Below, piece after piece: positions 17,116-25,043 of a DNA stretch of 64,000 nt. Within the stretch, counting starts at the first letter, position 1. Every line of letters starts with the position of its first letter. The stretch is from RGIG8306 sp964426655 (GTDB lineage Bacteria > Bacillota > Clostridia > Lachnospirales > Lachnospiraceae). The notes below the pieces were generated by a model that saw nothing but the letters and a program-made list of their open reading frames with translations, had not been told where the DNA came from and ran no database searches. The translations under genes and the position numbers were made by a program. The DNA is taken from NCBI GenBank assembly GCA_964426655.1, contig CAYRQT010000001.1:124001-188000 (forward strand), given 5' to 3'.

Positions 17116-18108
17116 TTATTCTCTGTTCCCGGTAAGATACTCAATGTATTTCCCGGTCCCTATAGCTACTGCCCTAAGCGGATCATCTGCGGTAACGGTA
17201 TGGATGCCTGTCTTTTCTTCAATTAGCTCTTCCAAACCATGTAAAAGGGCTCCACCCCCTGTCAGGATAACGCCTCTGTCGGAAATATCTGCTGCCAGTT
17301 CCGGTGGAGTGCGTTCAAACACATTATGAATGGCATCCACAATGGAATTGGCCGGCTCTCTAAGTGCTTCCAGTGTTTCATCGCTGGTAAAAGTAATGGT
17401 TTTCGGCAAACCTGTAACCAGGTTTCTGCCTCTCACATCCATGGTAAGCACCTCTGGTCTGGAATAGCAGGTCCCAATATTGATTTTTATATTCTCTGCC
17501 GTTCTTTCCCCTATCAGCAAATTATGTTTCTTTCTCATATGCCGAACAATGGCTTCATCAAAATCATCTCCGGCGATCTTGATCGATGCGCTCACCACCG
17601 CCCCGCCAAGGGAGATAACTGCAATATCCGTTGTCCCGCCACCAATGTCCACAATCATGTTTCCACAGGCCTTTGAAATATCAATGCCAGCTCCGATTGC
17701 AGCAGCAACCGGCTCCTCAATGATATCCACATATCTGGCCCCAGCCTCATAAGTGGCATCCTCAACAGCTTTTTTTTCTACTTCTGTTACCTGACTGGGC
17801 ACACACACACATATTCTCGGTTTCCGGAAAGTTCTCTTTCCCACTGCCTTTCGAATAAAATATTTCAACATTTTTTCCGTAACTTTATAATCGGAGATAA
17901 CACCCTGCCGCAATGGTCGAATGGCCACAATATTGCCCGGCGTTCTGCCGATCATCAGTCGGGCCTCTTCCCCTATTGCCTTTATTTCATTTGTTTCACG
18001 GTCAATGGCCACAACAGAGGGTTCTTTTAGCACGACCCCCTTTCCCTTTATGTAAACCAATATGCTGGCTGTTCCCAAATCAATGCCTATGTCTGTGGAT
18101 AACATCAT
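17116..18108 (-). CDS. mreB: Rod shape-determining protein MreB/Mbl
   Basis: A bacterial actin that organises lateral cell-wall synthesis at the membrane. The 330 residues show the actin-fold phosphate loops DIGIDLGTASI and MIVDIGGGTTDIAVIS, the adenosine motif LTGGGALLHGLE and the hinge IIEEPVAAAIGAG. The ATG at 18108 follows AGGAAGGAG; the frame extends 50 codons upstream into promoter DNA. It is not followed by mreC/mreD, so it may be the Mbl or MreBH paralogue. Confidence 0.93.
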   Translation of the reverse strand: MMLSTDIGIDLGTASILVYIKGKGVVLKEPSVVAIDRETNEIKAIGEEARLMIGRTPGNIVAIRPLRQGVISDYKVTEKMLKYFIRKAVGKRTFRKPRICVCVPSQVTEVEKKAVEDATYEAGARYVDIIEEPVAAAIGAGIDISKACGNMIVDIGGGTTDIAVISLGGAVVSASIKIAGDDFDEAIVRHMRKKHNLLIGERTAENIKINIGTCYSRPEVLTMDVRGRNLVTGLPKTITFTSDETLEALREPANSIVDAIHNVFERTPPELAADISDRGVILTGGGALLHGLEELIEEKTGIHTVTADDPLRAVAIGTGKYIEYLTGNRE

Positions 18109-18172
18109 GCCATTATGCTCCTTCCTAAAGTTCCAACTTTCATAGCCGTGTGAATCACACGTGTCATCTACC

Positions 18173-18202
18173 ATTATATACATGGTCCGCCTTATTTTAC
18201 AA
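18173..18202 (-). promoter_or_regulatory. Promoter of mreB
   Basis: Minus-strand TTGTAA (18197-18202) and perfect TATAAT (18173-18178), spacer 18. The leader contains a short CGTGTG/CACACG repeat (18147-18161). Confidence 0.6.
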
Positions 18203-18279
18203 GCTTTTTTGGCGGCGATTTTTTTCGATATTTTTTCGCATCCACAAAACCTGTTCATAATTGGACTGTATATTGAAGG

Positions 18280-18323
18280 TGTATCAGAAATGATACATTC
18301 AAGTTGATTCCCATCACTTGAAT
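18280..18323. repeat. Two adjacent palindromes upstream of mreB
   Basis: TGTATCA-N4-TGATACA (18280-18297) is immediately followed by ATTCAAGT-N11-ACTTGAAT (18297-18323). Both are perfect dyads and lie about 80-120 bases upstream of the predicted mreB promoter. They could be operators or RNA stems in read-through transcript. This stretch of nearly 400 bases between mreB and the CmpB gene has no coding frame I trust. Confidence 0.5.
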
Positions 18324-18347
18324 ACGCAAAGCTTTTTCATACTCATG

Positions 18348-18370
18348 CTCGGCAGCCTTTGGCTGCCGAG
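18348..18370. other. GC-rich hairpin next to a C9 run
   Basis: CTCGGCAGCC and GGCTGCCGAG (10-bp perfect stem, TTT loop) are followed on the plus strand by TCCCCCCCCC then seven A. On the minus strand the T-run precedes the stem, so it is not a normal terminator for the minus-strand genes. Confidence 0.5.
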
Positions 18371-18441
18371 TCCCCCCCCCAAAAAAAGAACGCGAAATTT
18401 ATGAAGCATCCCTGGCAGGATGTTTTTTTATTTTTCAAAAA

Positions 18442-18481
18442 GCGAACAGCTCTCCTCTACTGATGGGAGGGTGCTGTCCGC
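18442..18481 (-). terminator. Terminator of the CmpB-like gene
   Basis: GCGAACAGC (18442-18450) pairs with GCTGTCCGC (18473-18481) with one mismatch and an inner CTCC/GGAG extension. On the minus strand it is followed by TTTTTG and further A/T-rich DNA. It begins 19 bases after the gene's stop. Confidence 0.65.
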
Positions 18482-18499
18482 ATTTGATGCCATCAGGTT

Positions 18500-19396
18500 T
18501 TAGCCTTTTTTTCTATCATTATCCCTTTTTATAAGTTCTCTCAGGCGACTGGATGTAGCAGTAGGATTATGCTTTTTAATAGAAGTCGTCGCCTCTTCCA
18601 GTTTCTTTCTGTACTTACTCGCCAGTTCCTTTGCGGCCTGTACCCGGTTTTCCATATCCATAACATTCTGCAGGTTTTCAAACAGTTCCGGCTTGATTTG
18701 TGCGGTAATGTCTTTTTTCAGGTCTTCATATTTCATTTTTGTATTGCTGCGTAGCCGATTCACAGTTTCCTCCAGAGAATTAAGGGTTTCTCCAGCCCCT
18801 GCTTTATATTCCTCCAGTGTCTGATTAATCTTCTTTTGTACTTCCTCAGCCTCTTTTACTGCCAGCTCCAGATACTGCAATAGATGTTTGACATTCAATG
18901 CCGTCTTTACGGAGCTTATGAGGTCAATCATAAAGACAATGGTTACCACGGCCACTACCCCTGTGAGCCAGGCGTAAGATATGCCATGTAGCCAGGAAGA
19001 AACCGGCGCATGAATAAACTGCACCAGCAGTATGGTAAATGCCCCCCAGGTCAGAGAGGATTCCAGGCAGATATAGCCTTTCACGTTCCATTTCTTATGA
19101 CTGTAATCCCAATACCGAACATGAAACATTCTTTCCATTAGCGCGCCTGTAACGTATTCCAGCAACGTAGCGCCCAACATGCCCACCAGGAACATCATCG
19201 GAAAGTTTCCCTTAAAAGGCCAGGCTGCCGCCAGCATGACCAGAGCCCCACAACCATAAATGGGAAGCCAGGGACCATGCATAAACCCTCTGTTTGTCAG
19301 TTTCTTTGTCACAATAGAGACATAGGTAGATTCAAAACACCACCCGATGATACAGTACAGGTAGAAATAGCTCAGAATATATACAAATTCTTCCAT
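18500..19396 (-). CDS. CmpB-like (DUF1113) membrane protein
   Basis: A 298-residue protein with about five hydrophobic segments in the first 160 residues (start VYILSYFYLYCIIGWCFEST, then GALVMLAAAW, FLVGMLGATLLEYVTG) typical of the putative ABC transporter component CmpB family, followed by a long charged coiled-coil tail (about 165-298). Function is unproven in this family. The ATG at 19396 has GAGGTG six bases upstream, and 28 upstream in-frame codons are excluded. It is monocistronic with its own promoter and terminator, so a role in a transporter complex is not supported by neighbours. Confidence 0.82.
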   Translation of the reverse strand: MEEFVYILSYFYLYCIIGWCFESTYVSIVTKKLTNRGFMHGPWLPIYGCGALVMLAAAWPFKGNFPMMFLVGMLGATLLEYVTGALMERMFHVRYWDYSHKKWNVKGYICLESSLTWGAFTILLVQFIHAPVSSWLHGISYAWLTGVVAVVTIVFMIDLISSVKTALNVKHLLQYLELAVKEAEEVQKKINQTLEEYKAGAGETLNSLEETVNRLRSNTKMKYEDLKKDITAQIKPELFENLQNVMDMENRVQAAKELASKYRKKLEEATTSIKKHNPTATSSRLRELIKRDNDRKKG

Positions 19397-19450
19397 CCGG
19401 CACCTCATTTCTTTTCCCGGGTCCTCCCAGACGCCGACACTGTTCGTTTC

Positions 19451-19479
19451 ATTATAATACAAGTTCCTTATTATGTCCA
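19451..19479 (-). promoter_or_regulatory. Promoter of the CmpB-like gene
   Basis: Minus-strand TGGACA (19474-19479) and TATAAT (19451-19456), spacer 17. It is divergent from the glf promoter 35 bases away. Confidence 0.6.
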
Positions 19480-19513
19480 TGTTTTAGTGCTCCACCTACC
19501 CACAAGAAACACA

Positions 19514-19541
19514 TTGACACAGGTCTCCTATCTGATAAAAT
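19514..19541 (+). promoter_or_regulatory. Promoter of glf-ogt
   Basis: Perfect TTGACA (19514-19519) and TAAAAT (19536-19541) with a 16-base spacer, 33 bases before the glf ATG. Confidence 0.65.
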
Positions 19542-19573
19542 AGAATCTATATGATAAAAGAAAGGAGCAGATT

Positions 19574-20686
19574 ATGTCAAAGGCATATGACTATGTTATT
19601 GTAGGTGCCGGCCTGTTTGGTGCTGTTTTTGCCCACGAAGCTGTCAAACGAGGAAAATGTTGTCTTGTGCTGGATAGAAGGAATCACATTGGGGGGAATA
19701 TATACACCCAGGAAATGGAAGGCATCCAGGTTCACATGTATGGTGCCCACATCTTTCACACCAATAACGAGGCCATTTGGAACTACATGAGTAATTTCAC
19801 CCGTTTTAATCGCTTCACAAATTCCCCGGTGGCCCGCTACAAAGATCATCTGTTTAACCTGCCCTTCAACATGAATACCTTTTATCAGCTCTGGGGGACT
19901 ATAACCCCTGAAGAAGCCAGAAAAAAAATTCAGTCTCAAATCGAAGAAAGTGGTATCACCAGCGCTACCAATCTGGAAGAGCAGGCCATCCGACTGGTGG
20001 GACGTGACATCTATGAAACGCTGGTTAAAGGGTATACGGAAAAGCAATGGGGCCAGAAGGCCACTGATTTGCCCAGCTTTATTATCAAGCGCCTGCCTAT
20101 CCGCTTTACCTTTGATAACAACTATTTCAATGATCGTTTCCAGGGAATACCTGAGGGGGGCTATACCGCCATTGCCGCCCGCATGCTGGAAGGAAGTGAG
20201 ATTCGCCTTAACACGGACTTTTTTTCCGCACCAGAAATGTATAAGTCCATGGGGCACAAACTGGTCTATACCGGTATGATCGACGAATATTTTCATTACT
20301 GCTATGGCCCCCTGGCCTACCGTTCCCTGCGGTTTGAAACAGAAATACTGGATACGGATAATTTCCAGGGAAACGCAGTAGTGAATTACACCGAGTATGA
20401 AATTCCCTATACAAGAATCATTGAACATAAACATTTTGAATTTGGAACACAGCCCAAAACCGTGGTAACGAAAGAATACCCCAGCGATTGGAAACCGGGA
20501 GATGAGCCCTACTATCCCGTAAATAATGATGTGAATAATACCCTGTTTGCCCGGTATAAAGCCCTAGCAGAGCAGGAAGAACACGTGCTTTTTGGCGGTC
20601 GCCTAGGTTCATACCGATACTATGACATGCACCAGGTCGTAGGAGAAGCTTTAGCTGCAGTGAAAAAAGAATTCGGCTCACTTTAG
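19574..20686 (+). CDS. glf: UDP-galactopyranose mutase
   Basis: A flavoenzyme that interconverts UDP-galactopyranose and UDP-galactofuranose, the donor for galactofuranose in surface glycans. The 370 residues begin with the FAD Rossmann motif VIVGAGLFGAVFA, then the family signature RRNHIGGNIYT and GAHIFHTNNE, and end with GGRLGSYRYYDMHQV. AAAGGAG precedes the ATG. It stands apart from the glycosyltransferase genes at 45-49 kb, but both point to a galactofuranose- or rhamnose-type surface polymer. Confidence 0.96.
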   Translation: MSKAYDYVIVGAGLFGAVFAHEAVKRGKCCLVLDRRNHIGGNIYTQEMEGIQVHMYGAHIFHTNNEAIWNYMSNFTRFNRFTNSPVARYKDHLFNLPFNMNTFYQLWGTITPEEARKKIQSQIEESGITSATNLEEQAIRLVGRDIYETLVKGYTEKQWGQKATDLPSFIIKRLPIRFTFDNNYFNDRFQGIPEGGYTAIAARMLEGSEIRLNTDFFSAPEMYKSMGHKLVYTGMIDEYFHYCYGPLAYRSLRFETEILDTDNFQGNAVVNYTEYEIPYTRIIEHKHFEFGTQPKTVVTKEYPSDWKPGDEPYYPVNNDVNNTLFARYKALAEQEEHVLFGGRLGSYRYYDMHQVVGEALAAVKKEFGSL

Positions 20687-20696
20687 GAGGTCCTTC

Positions 20697-21236
20697 GTGC
20701 AGACAATTGATCAGGTAACAGCCATTAGCCCCATTTTTCCTTTTTTTCATGAAATTCTTAATCTTTACCTGGAATGGGATGGCGAGGCCGTTACAAGAAT
20801 TAATCTTGGAGGCGAGCATGTGCCCATTTCTCAGATTTCCCGGGAAACGCCCCCGCTTATCAAGGAAGCCAAAGCGCAACTGGCCGCATACCTGAACGGA
20901 CAGCTACAGGAACTTACTTTTCCTGCAAAATTTTTGCAGGGAACACCTTTTCAAAGAGAGGTCTGGAATGCTCTTTTACAAATCCCCTATGGGCAGACCT
21001 GGTCCTATCAGGAACTGGCGGCTTCTATCGCCCATCCCAATGCCATCCGGGCTGTGGGAAATGCCCTGCGGGTCAACCCCCTGCCCTTACGTTACCCCTG
21101 TCACCGAATCATTCACAAAGATAAAACATTAGGCGGCTTCGGAGGTGCAAGTCCTGCCCTGGCTGCATATAAATACTATTTATTGTCTTTGGAACAGCAG
21201 AGTTTATCTAATATACAGACTTTATTGCCAGAATGA
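20697..21236 (+). CDS. ogt: Methylated-DNA--protein-cysteine methyltransferase
   Basis: A suicide repair protein that moves the alkyl group from O6-alkylguanine to its own Cys. The 179 residues contain the active site PCHRI with Cys135, preceded by RAVGNALRVNPLP, and the helix-turn-helix region FQREVWNALLQIPYG. Start is GTG with AGGAGG seven bases upstream. It sits ten bases behind glf and shares its terminator. Confidence 0.94.
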   Translation: MQTIDQVTAISPIFPFFHEILNLYLEWDGEAVTRINLGGEHVPISQISRETPPLIKEAKAQLAAYLNGQLQELTFPAKFLQGTPFQREVWNALLQIPYGQTWSYQELAASIAHPNAIRAVGNALRVNPLPLRYPCHRIIHKDKTLGGFGGASPALAAYKYYLLSLEQQSLSNIQTLLPE

Positions 21237-21257
21237 ACAGATGCCTATCACAGCAGA

Positions 21258-21305
21258 AAGGGCTCCCGTAAGTTGAATACCTAAGTTCAACTTGCAGGAG
21301 CCCTT
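21258..21305 (+). terminator. Terminator after ogt, shared with the convergent opp operon
   Basis: AAGGGCTCC (21258-21266) pairs with GGAGCCCTT (21297-21305), with an inner AAGTTGAA/TTCAACTT stem, followed by CTTTTATG. It lies 13 bases from the oppC stop on the other strand. Confidence 0.8.
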
Positions 21306-21317
21306 CTTTTATGCTTT

Positions 21318-22157
21318 TTATTTTCCCTCCGGATCAAGGGCATCTCTTAATGCATCCCCCACAAAATTGATGCTGACCACCAGGAGGACAATTAACACCC
21401 CTGCCGGAACCCAGATCCAAGGCTTTGAAGTCAGTACCGTAATGGACTGCGCACCATTGAGCATATTGCCCAAACTGGCCTGCGGAGACTGGATTCCCAT
21501 ACCCAGAAAGCTAAGTGCCGCCTCATCCAGCATGGATAATGCCGCCACAGATGTGGCATACACCAGAACTGGCGCCATGGTATTTGGCAAGATCTCTGAA
21601 AACAAAATGTAAACTTTGGACATGCCTGCCACTTTATCTGCCTGTACATAGGTACTTTCTCTCAGGGAGAGCACATTTCCCCTGACAAGTCTGGCCACAC
21701 CTGGCCAATCTACAAATCCCAGAATCAAAATGATATTCCAAAATCCCGGCCCAAAAATAGCTGCGGCCACCAGAACCAGCAAAATATAGGGAAAGGCCAT
21801 GACCACATCCGTTATTCTCATAATGATCATGTCCACCCAGCCCCCAAAGTACCCGGAAATTAACCCCAGGGTCACACCAATGGCGGTGGAGACCAGTGTT
21901 GTAATTAACCCCACTGCCAAAGATACTCTGGTACCATATAACAAACGGGTAAAAATATCCCTTCCTATCTGGTCTGTCCCCAGCCAGTGTTCTGCGGAAG
22001 GTGGTTTGCTGAAAGACCCGGAAATCTGGGCCGGATCGTAGGGAGTAAGAAAAGGAGCCAGAATTGCCAGAAGAATGACCACTCCCAGGAAAACCAGACT
22101 GATTACGCCCAATTTATGTCGAAGAAATCGCTTCCAGACAGGATGTTCTTTTCTCAT
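21318..22157 (-). CDS. oppC: Oligopeptide/nickel-type ABC transporter permease (OppC-like)
   Basis: The 279-residue second permease of a peptide/nickel family importer. It has an N-terminal OppC_N segment, about six membrane helices and the EAA loop (VARLVRGNVLSLRE, then EILPNTMAPVLV) that contacts the ATPases. The GTDQIGRDIFTRLLYGTR block is the OppC/DppC signature. The ATG overlaps the oppB stop (ATGA). Substrate (peptide, nickel or other) is not readable. Confidence 0.92.
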   Translation of the reverse strand: MRKEHPVWKRFLRHKLGVISLVFLGVVILLAILAPFLTPYDPAQISGSFSKPPSAEHWLGTDQIGRDIFTRLLYGTRVSLAVGLITTLVSTAIGVTLGLISGYFGGWVDMIIMRITDVVMAFPYILLVLVAAAIFGPGFWNIILILGFVDWPGVARLVRGNVLSLRESTYVQADKVAGMSKVYILFSEILPNTMAPVLVYATSVAALSMLDEAALSFLGMGIQSPQASLGNMLNGAQSITVLTSKPWIWVPAGVLIVLLVVSINFVGDALRDALDPEGK

Positions 22158-23113
22158 GCTTTCCTCCTGTCATATCGAATAGTCGGATCCACCAGTGCAT
22201 AAAGAATATCCGTTAAGATATTTGCTGCCAGGACCACCACCGCCGACATCAGACACACCCCCATAATCACCGGATAATCTCTGTTAAGGATGGCACTCAT
22301 GGTCACCAGACCAAGCCCCGGCCAACTAAAAATCTGTTCAACAATTATGGCCCCTCCAAAAACCATTGGAATCTGCAGGCCAAATATGGTCACAATGGGA
22401 AGGAGCGCATTTCGAAAAGCGTGAATATTAATAAGCCTAAAGCGACTAATCCCTCTGGATTTTGCTGTGCGCAGATAGTCTTTTTCCAAAATTTCCAATA
22501 CAGCACTACGAATATAGCGAATGTTTGTCCCGGCCATGGATAGAGAGAGGACCAGAACCGGCATGACCATGTGCCTGACCACATCCAACCAGTTCCCTGC
22601 TTTCCCAAGTTCTGTCATTCCGCTGGAAGGAAGCCATCCCAAATGGATGGTAAAGATAAAAATAAATAGTAGTGCCAGAAAAAAGCTGGGGATACTGGAT
22701 CCCAGAAAAGAAAGTGTCACAATGAGGTAGTCCCTTTTTTGGTATTTATGAACTGCGCTGTAAATCCCCGCAGGAATGGACATCAAAAAACTGACCAGCA
22801 TGGACGACCCCATTAACAACAGCGTAGGCTTTAGATTTCCGAAAATAATCTGCACCACCGGTAGTTTGCTTTTCATGGAATACCCCATATTTCCCTGCAT
22901 CAGATTTTTCAGCCAGATAAAATATTGAATAAAAACTGGCTGGTCAAGCCCCAGCTGCACTTTTTGTGCCTCCAGTGCCTCCTCAGATATGCGTGATCCC
23001 TGTAAAATAGCCAGTGGACTTCCAATCAGCGTCATAATCAAAAAATCCACTATGGTAATCCCAAGCAACACCGGAATGGCTATAGCGATTCGTTTTGCAA
23101 TGTATTTTCCCAT
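22154..23113 (-). CDS. oppB: Oligopeptide/nickel-type ABC transporter permease (OppB-like)
   Basis: The first permease, 319 residues, starting YIAKRIAIAIPVLLGI with six predicted helices and the EAA motif (LRTAKSRGISRFRLI). The ATG at 23113 has GGAGGAGAGAGG upstream and lies 34 bases inside the end of oppF, so the two genes overlap. A longer frame of 11 more codons lacks a ribosome site. Confidence 0.92.
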   Translation of the reverse strand: MGKYIAKRIAIAIPVLLGITIVDFLIMTLIGSPLAILQGSRISEEALEAQKVQLGLDQPVFIQYFIWLKNLMQGNMGYSMKSKLPVVQIIFGNLKPTLLLMGSSMLVSFLMSIPAGIYSAVHKYQKRDYLIVTLSFLGSSIPSFFLALLFIFIFTIHLGWLPSSGMTELGKAGNWLDVVRHMVMPVLVLSLSMAGTNIRYIRSAVLEILEKDYLRTAKSRGISRFRLINIHAFRNALLPIVTIFGLQIPMVFGGAIIVEQIFSWPGLGLVTMSAILNRDYPVIMGVCLMSAVVVLAANILTDILYALVDPTIRYDRRKA

Positions 23114-24063
23114 GTTCTTCCTCTCTCCTCCGGGGGTATGACACAAGCATACTTATGATCACTATTTTCCATTTGAACAAATGCAGGTTCCCTCTGCTTA
23201 CAGACCTCTCTGGCATATGGACATCTTGTATGGAAGGGACATCCGGATGGGATTTCCTGATTAGAAGGAATTTCTCCTTGTAAAAACACGTGTCTGCTGC
23301 CCCTCTTTGCAGGATCTGCAGGCAATACGGCACCAAAAAGAGCCTGTGTATATGGGTGACAGGGTGCTGTATACACCTGGTCAGCATCCCCAATTTCTAC
23401 AATTTTCCCTAGGTACATCACTGCAATTCTGTGACTGACATAATGCACTGCATCCAGACCGTGCCCAATAAATAGATAGGAAATGCCCAACTCTTTTTGA
23501 ATGTCTCGCAAAAGGTTCAAAATCTGCGCCTGAATAGAAACATCCAGCGCACTGACCGGTTCATCACAAATGATCACTCTCGGGTTAAGGGATAACGCCC
23601 TGGCAATGCCTATGCGCTGCCGCTGCCCTCCGGAAAAAGCAAAGGGATACCGCTCTCTTGCTGTAATGGGAATTCCCACCATCTGTAGCAGTTCGTCGAT
23701 TCTGGTATCCACATCGGATTTGGTACAAATGCCATGATACAGCATAGGCGCAGCCAGAATGTCTCTTATTTTTTTTCGGGGATTAAGGGAAGCATATACA
23801 TCCTGAAAAATCATCTGAATTTCCGTATGCTGCAATACGGTATCCATCTCCCCCGCCGATGGTTCTTCCAAACCGGCAAGCAATTTTCCTATTGTAGATT
23901 TTCCACAACCGGATTCTCCTACCAGTCCCAATGTCTCCCCCTCTTCAATGGAGAAAGAGACCCCATCCACCGCATGAATCCACTGCCTTTTTCCAAGTGC
24001 TCTGCCACCCGGGTAATATTTCTTTAATTGTTCCACACGAATCAATGTCTGTTTCCCGCTCAT
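23080..24063 (-). CDS. oppF: Oligopeptide ABC transporter ATP-binding protein (OppF-like)
   Basis: A 327-residue ATPase with Walker A GLVGESGCGKST, signature FSGGQRQRIGIARAL, Walker B VIICDEPVSALDVS and the C-terminal oligopeptide extension containing CPFHTRCPYAREVC, a Cys-rich tail where some family members bind an iron-sulfur cluster. The ATG overlaps the oppD stop as ATGA. Confidence 0.94.
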   Translation of the reverse strand: MSGKQTLIRVEQLKKYYPGGRALGKRQWIHAVDGVSFSIEEGETLGLVGESGCGKSTIGKLLAGLEEPSAGEMDTVLQHTEIQMIFQDVYASLNPRKKIRDILAAPMLYHGICTKSDVDTRIDELLQMVGIPITARERYPFAFSGGQRQRIGIARALSLNPRVIICDEPVSALDVSIQAQILNLLRDIQKELGISYLFIGHGLDAVHYVSHRIAVMYLGKIVEIGDADQVYTAPCHPYTQALFGAVLPADPAKRGSRHVFLQGEIPSNQEIPSGCPFHTRCPYAREVCKQREPAFVQMENSDHKYACVIPPEERGRTWENTLQNESL

Positions 24064-25043
24064 GCCCGCTCTCCTATTTCCGGATATCTTTCACAGCGAA
24101 CCAAATGGTCTTCTCCGCAGATTTGCAAGGCCTGTTCCCTGTCACATTGTCCAGCCTTGTAATACCTGCATCGATTGGAAAAACGACATCCCAAAATGGC
24201 ATCATAATCCTCCGGAACCAGCCCCTCAATAGCTGCCAATCTCTTGCTCCGATCCTTTACCACCGATGGGATCGCCTGTAGCAGAGCACGGGTATAGGGA
24301 TGCTGAGGCGAATGAAACAACGCCTCCACGCTCGCCTCTTCTACAATCTGTCCTGCATACATGACCATGACCCGGTCCGCCATTTCTGCCACCACTCCCA
24401 TGTCATGGGTTACCATCAGCATAGAAAGGTTCTTCTCCTTCTGCTCTTTTTTCAGTAAAGACAAAATCTGCGCCTGAATGGTCACGTCCAATGCCGTAGT
24501 TGGCTCATCTGCAATTAAAATCCGGGGATCGCAAGCAAGGGCCATGGCAATCATGACCCTTTGCTTCATTCCCCCGGACAATGTATGTGCATATTTTTTC
24601 ATGACCTCAACAGGATTGGCAAGGCCCACCTCTTTTAGCAACACCATTCCCCGCTGACGACTTTCTCTCCGTGACAATACCATATGTTGGCGAATAGTCT
24701 CCGTTAACTGATACCCAATGGTCAGAACAGGATTCAGTCCTGTCATCACATTTTGGAAAATCATGGCAATATCTTTTCCACGGATCTCATTCATCTGCCG
24801 GTCAGAAAGCCTTAACAAATCCCTTCCGGCATAGGAAATCTCTCCCGACAACACCCTTCCGTTTGCCGGGAGAATTCCCAGGATGGTAAGGGCCGTGACC
24901 GTTTTTCCGGAACCAGATTCTCCTACAACGGCCAGGACCTCTCCCTCCTGCAGAGAAAAGGAAATATCCTCCACCCTGCGTTTCATTTTCTTTCCGTCTG
25001 CAAATGCAACGGAAACCTGCTTAACCTCTAAAACAGATGGCAT
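24060..25043 (-). CDS. oppD: Oligopeptide ABC transporter ATP-binding protein (OppD-like)
   Basis: A 327-residue ATPase with Walker A AVVGESGSGKTV, signature LSGGMKQRVMIAMAL, Walker B ILIADEPTTALDVT and a Cys-containing C-terminal extension (CRFSNRCRYYKAGQC). The start ATG at 25043 overlaps the oppA stop (TAATG) and looks translationally coupled; a TTG five codons earlier is possible. It pairs with OppF. Confidence 0.94.
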   Translation of the reverse strand: MPSVLEVKQVSVAFADGKKMKRRVEDISFSLQEGEVLAVVGESGSGKTVTALTILGILPANGRVLSGEISYAGRDLLRLSDRQMNEIRGKDIAMIFQNVMTGLNPVLTIGYQLTETIRQHMVLSRRESRQRGMVLLKEVGLANPVEVMKKYAHTLSGGMKQRVMIAMALACDPRILIADEPTTALDVTIQAQILSLLKKEQKEKNLSMLMVTHDMGVVAEMADRVMVMYAGQIVEEASVEALFHSPQHPYTRALLQAIPSVVKDRSKRLAAIEGLVPEDYDAILGCRFSNRCRYYKAGQCDREQALQICGEDHLVRCERYPEIGERA

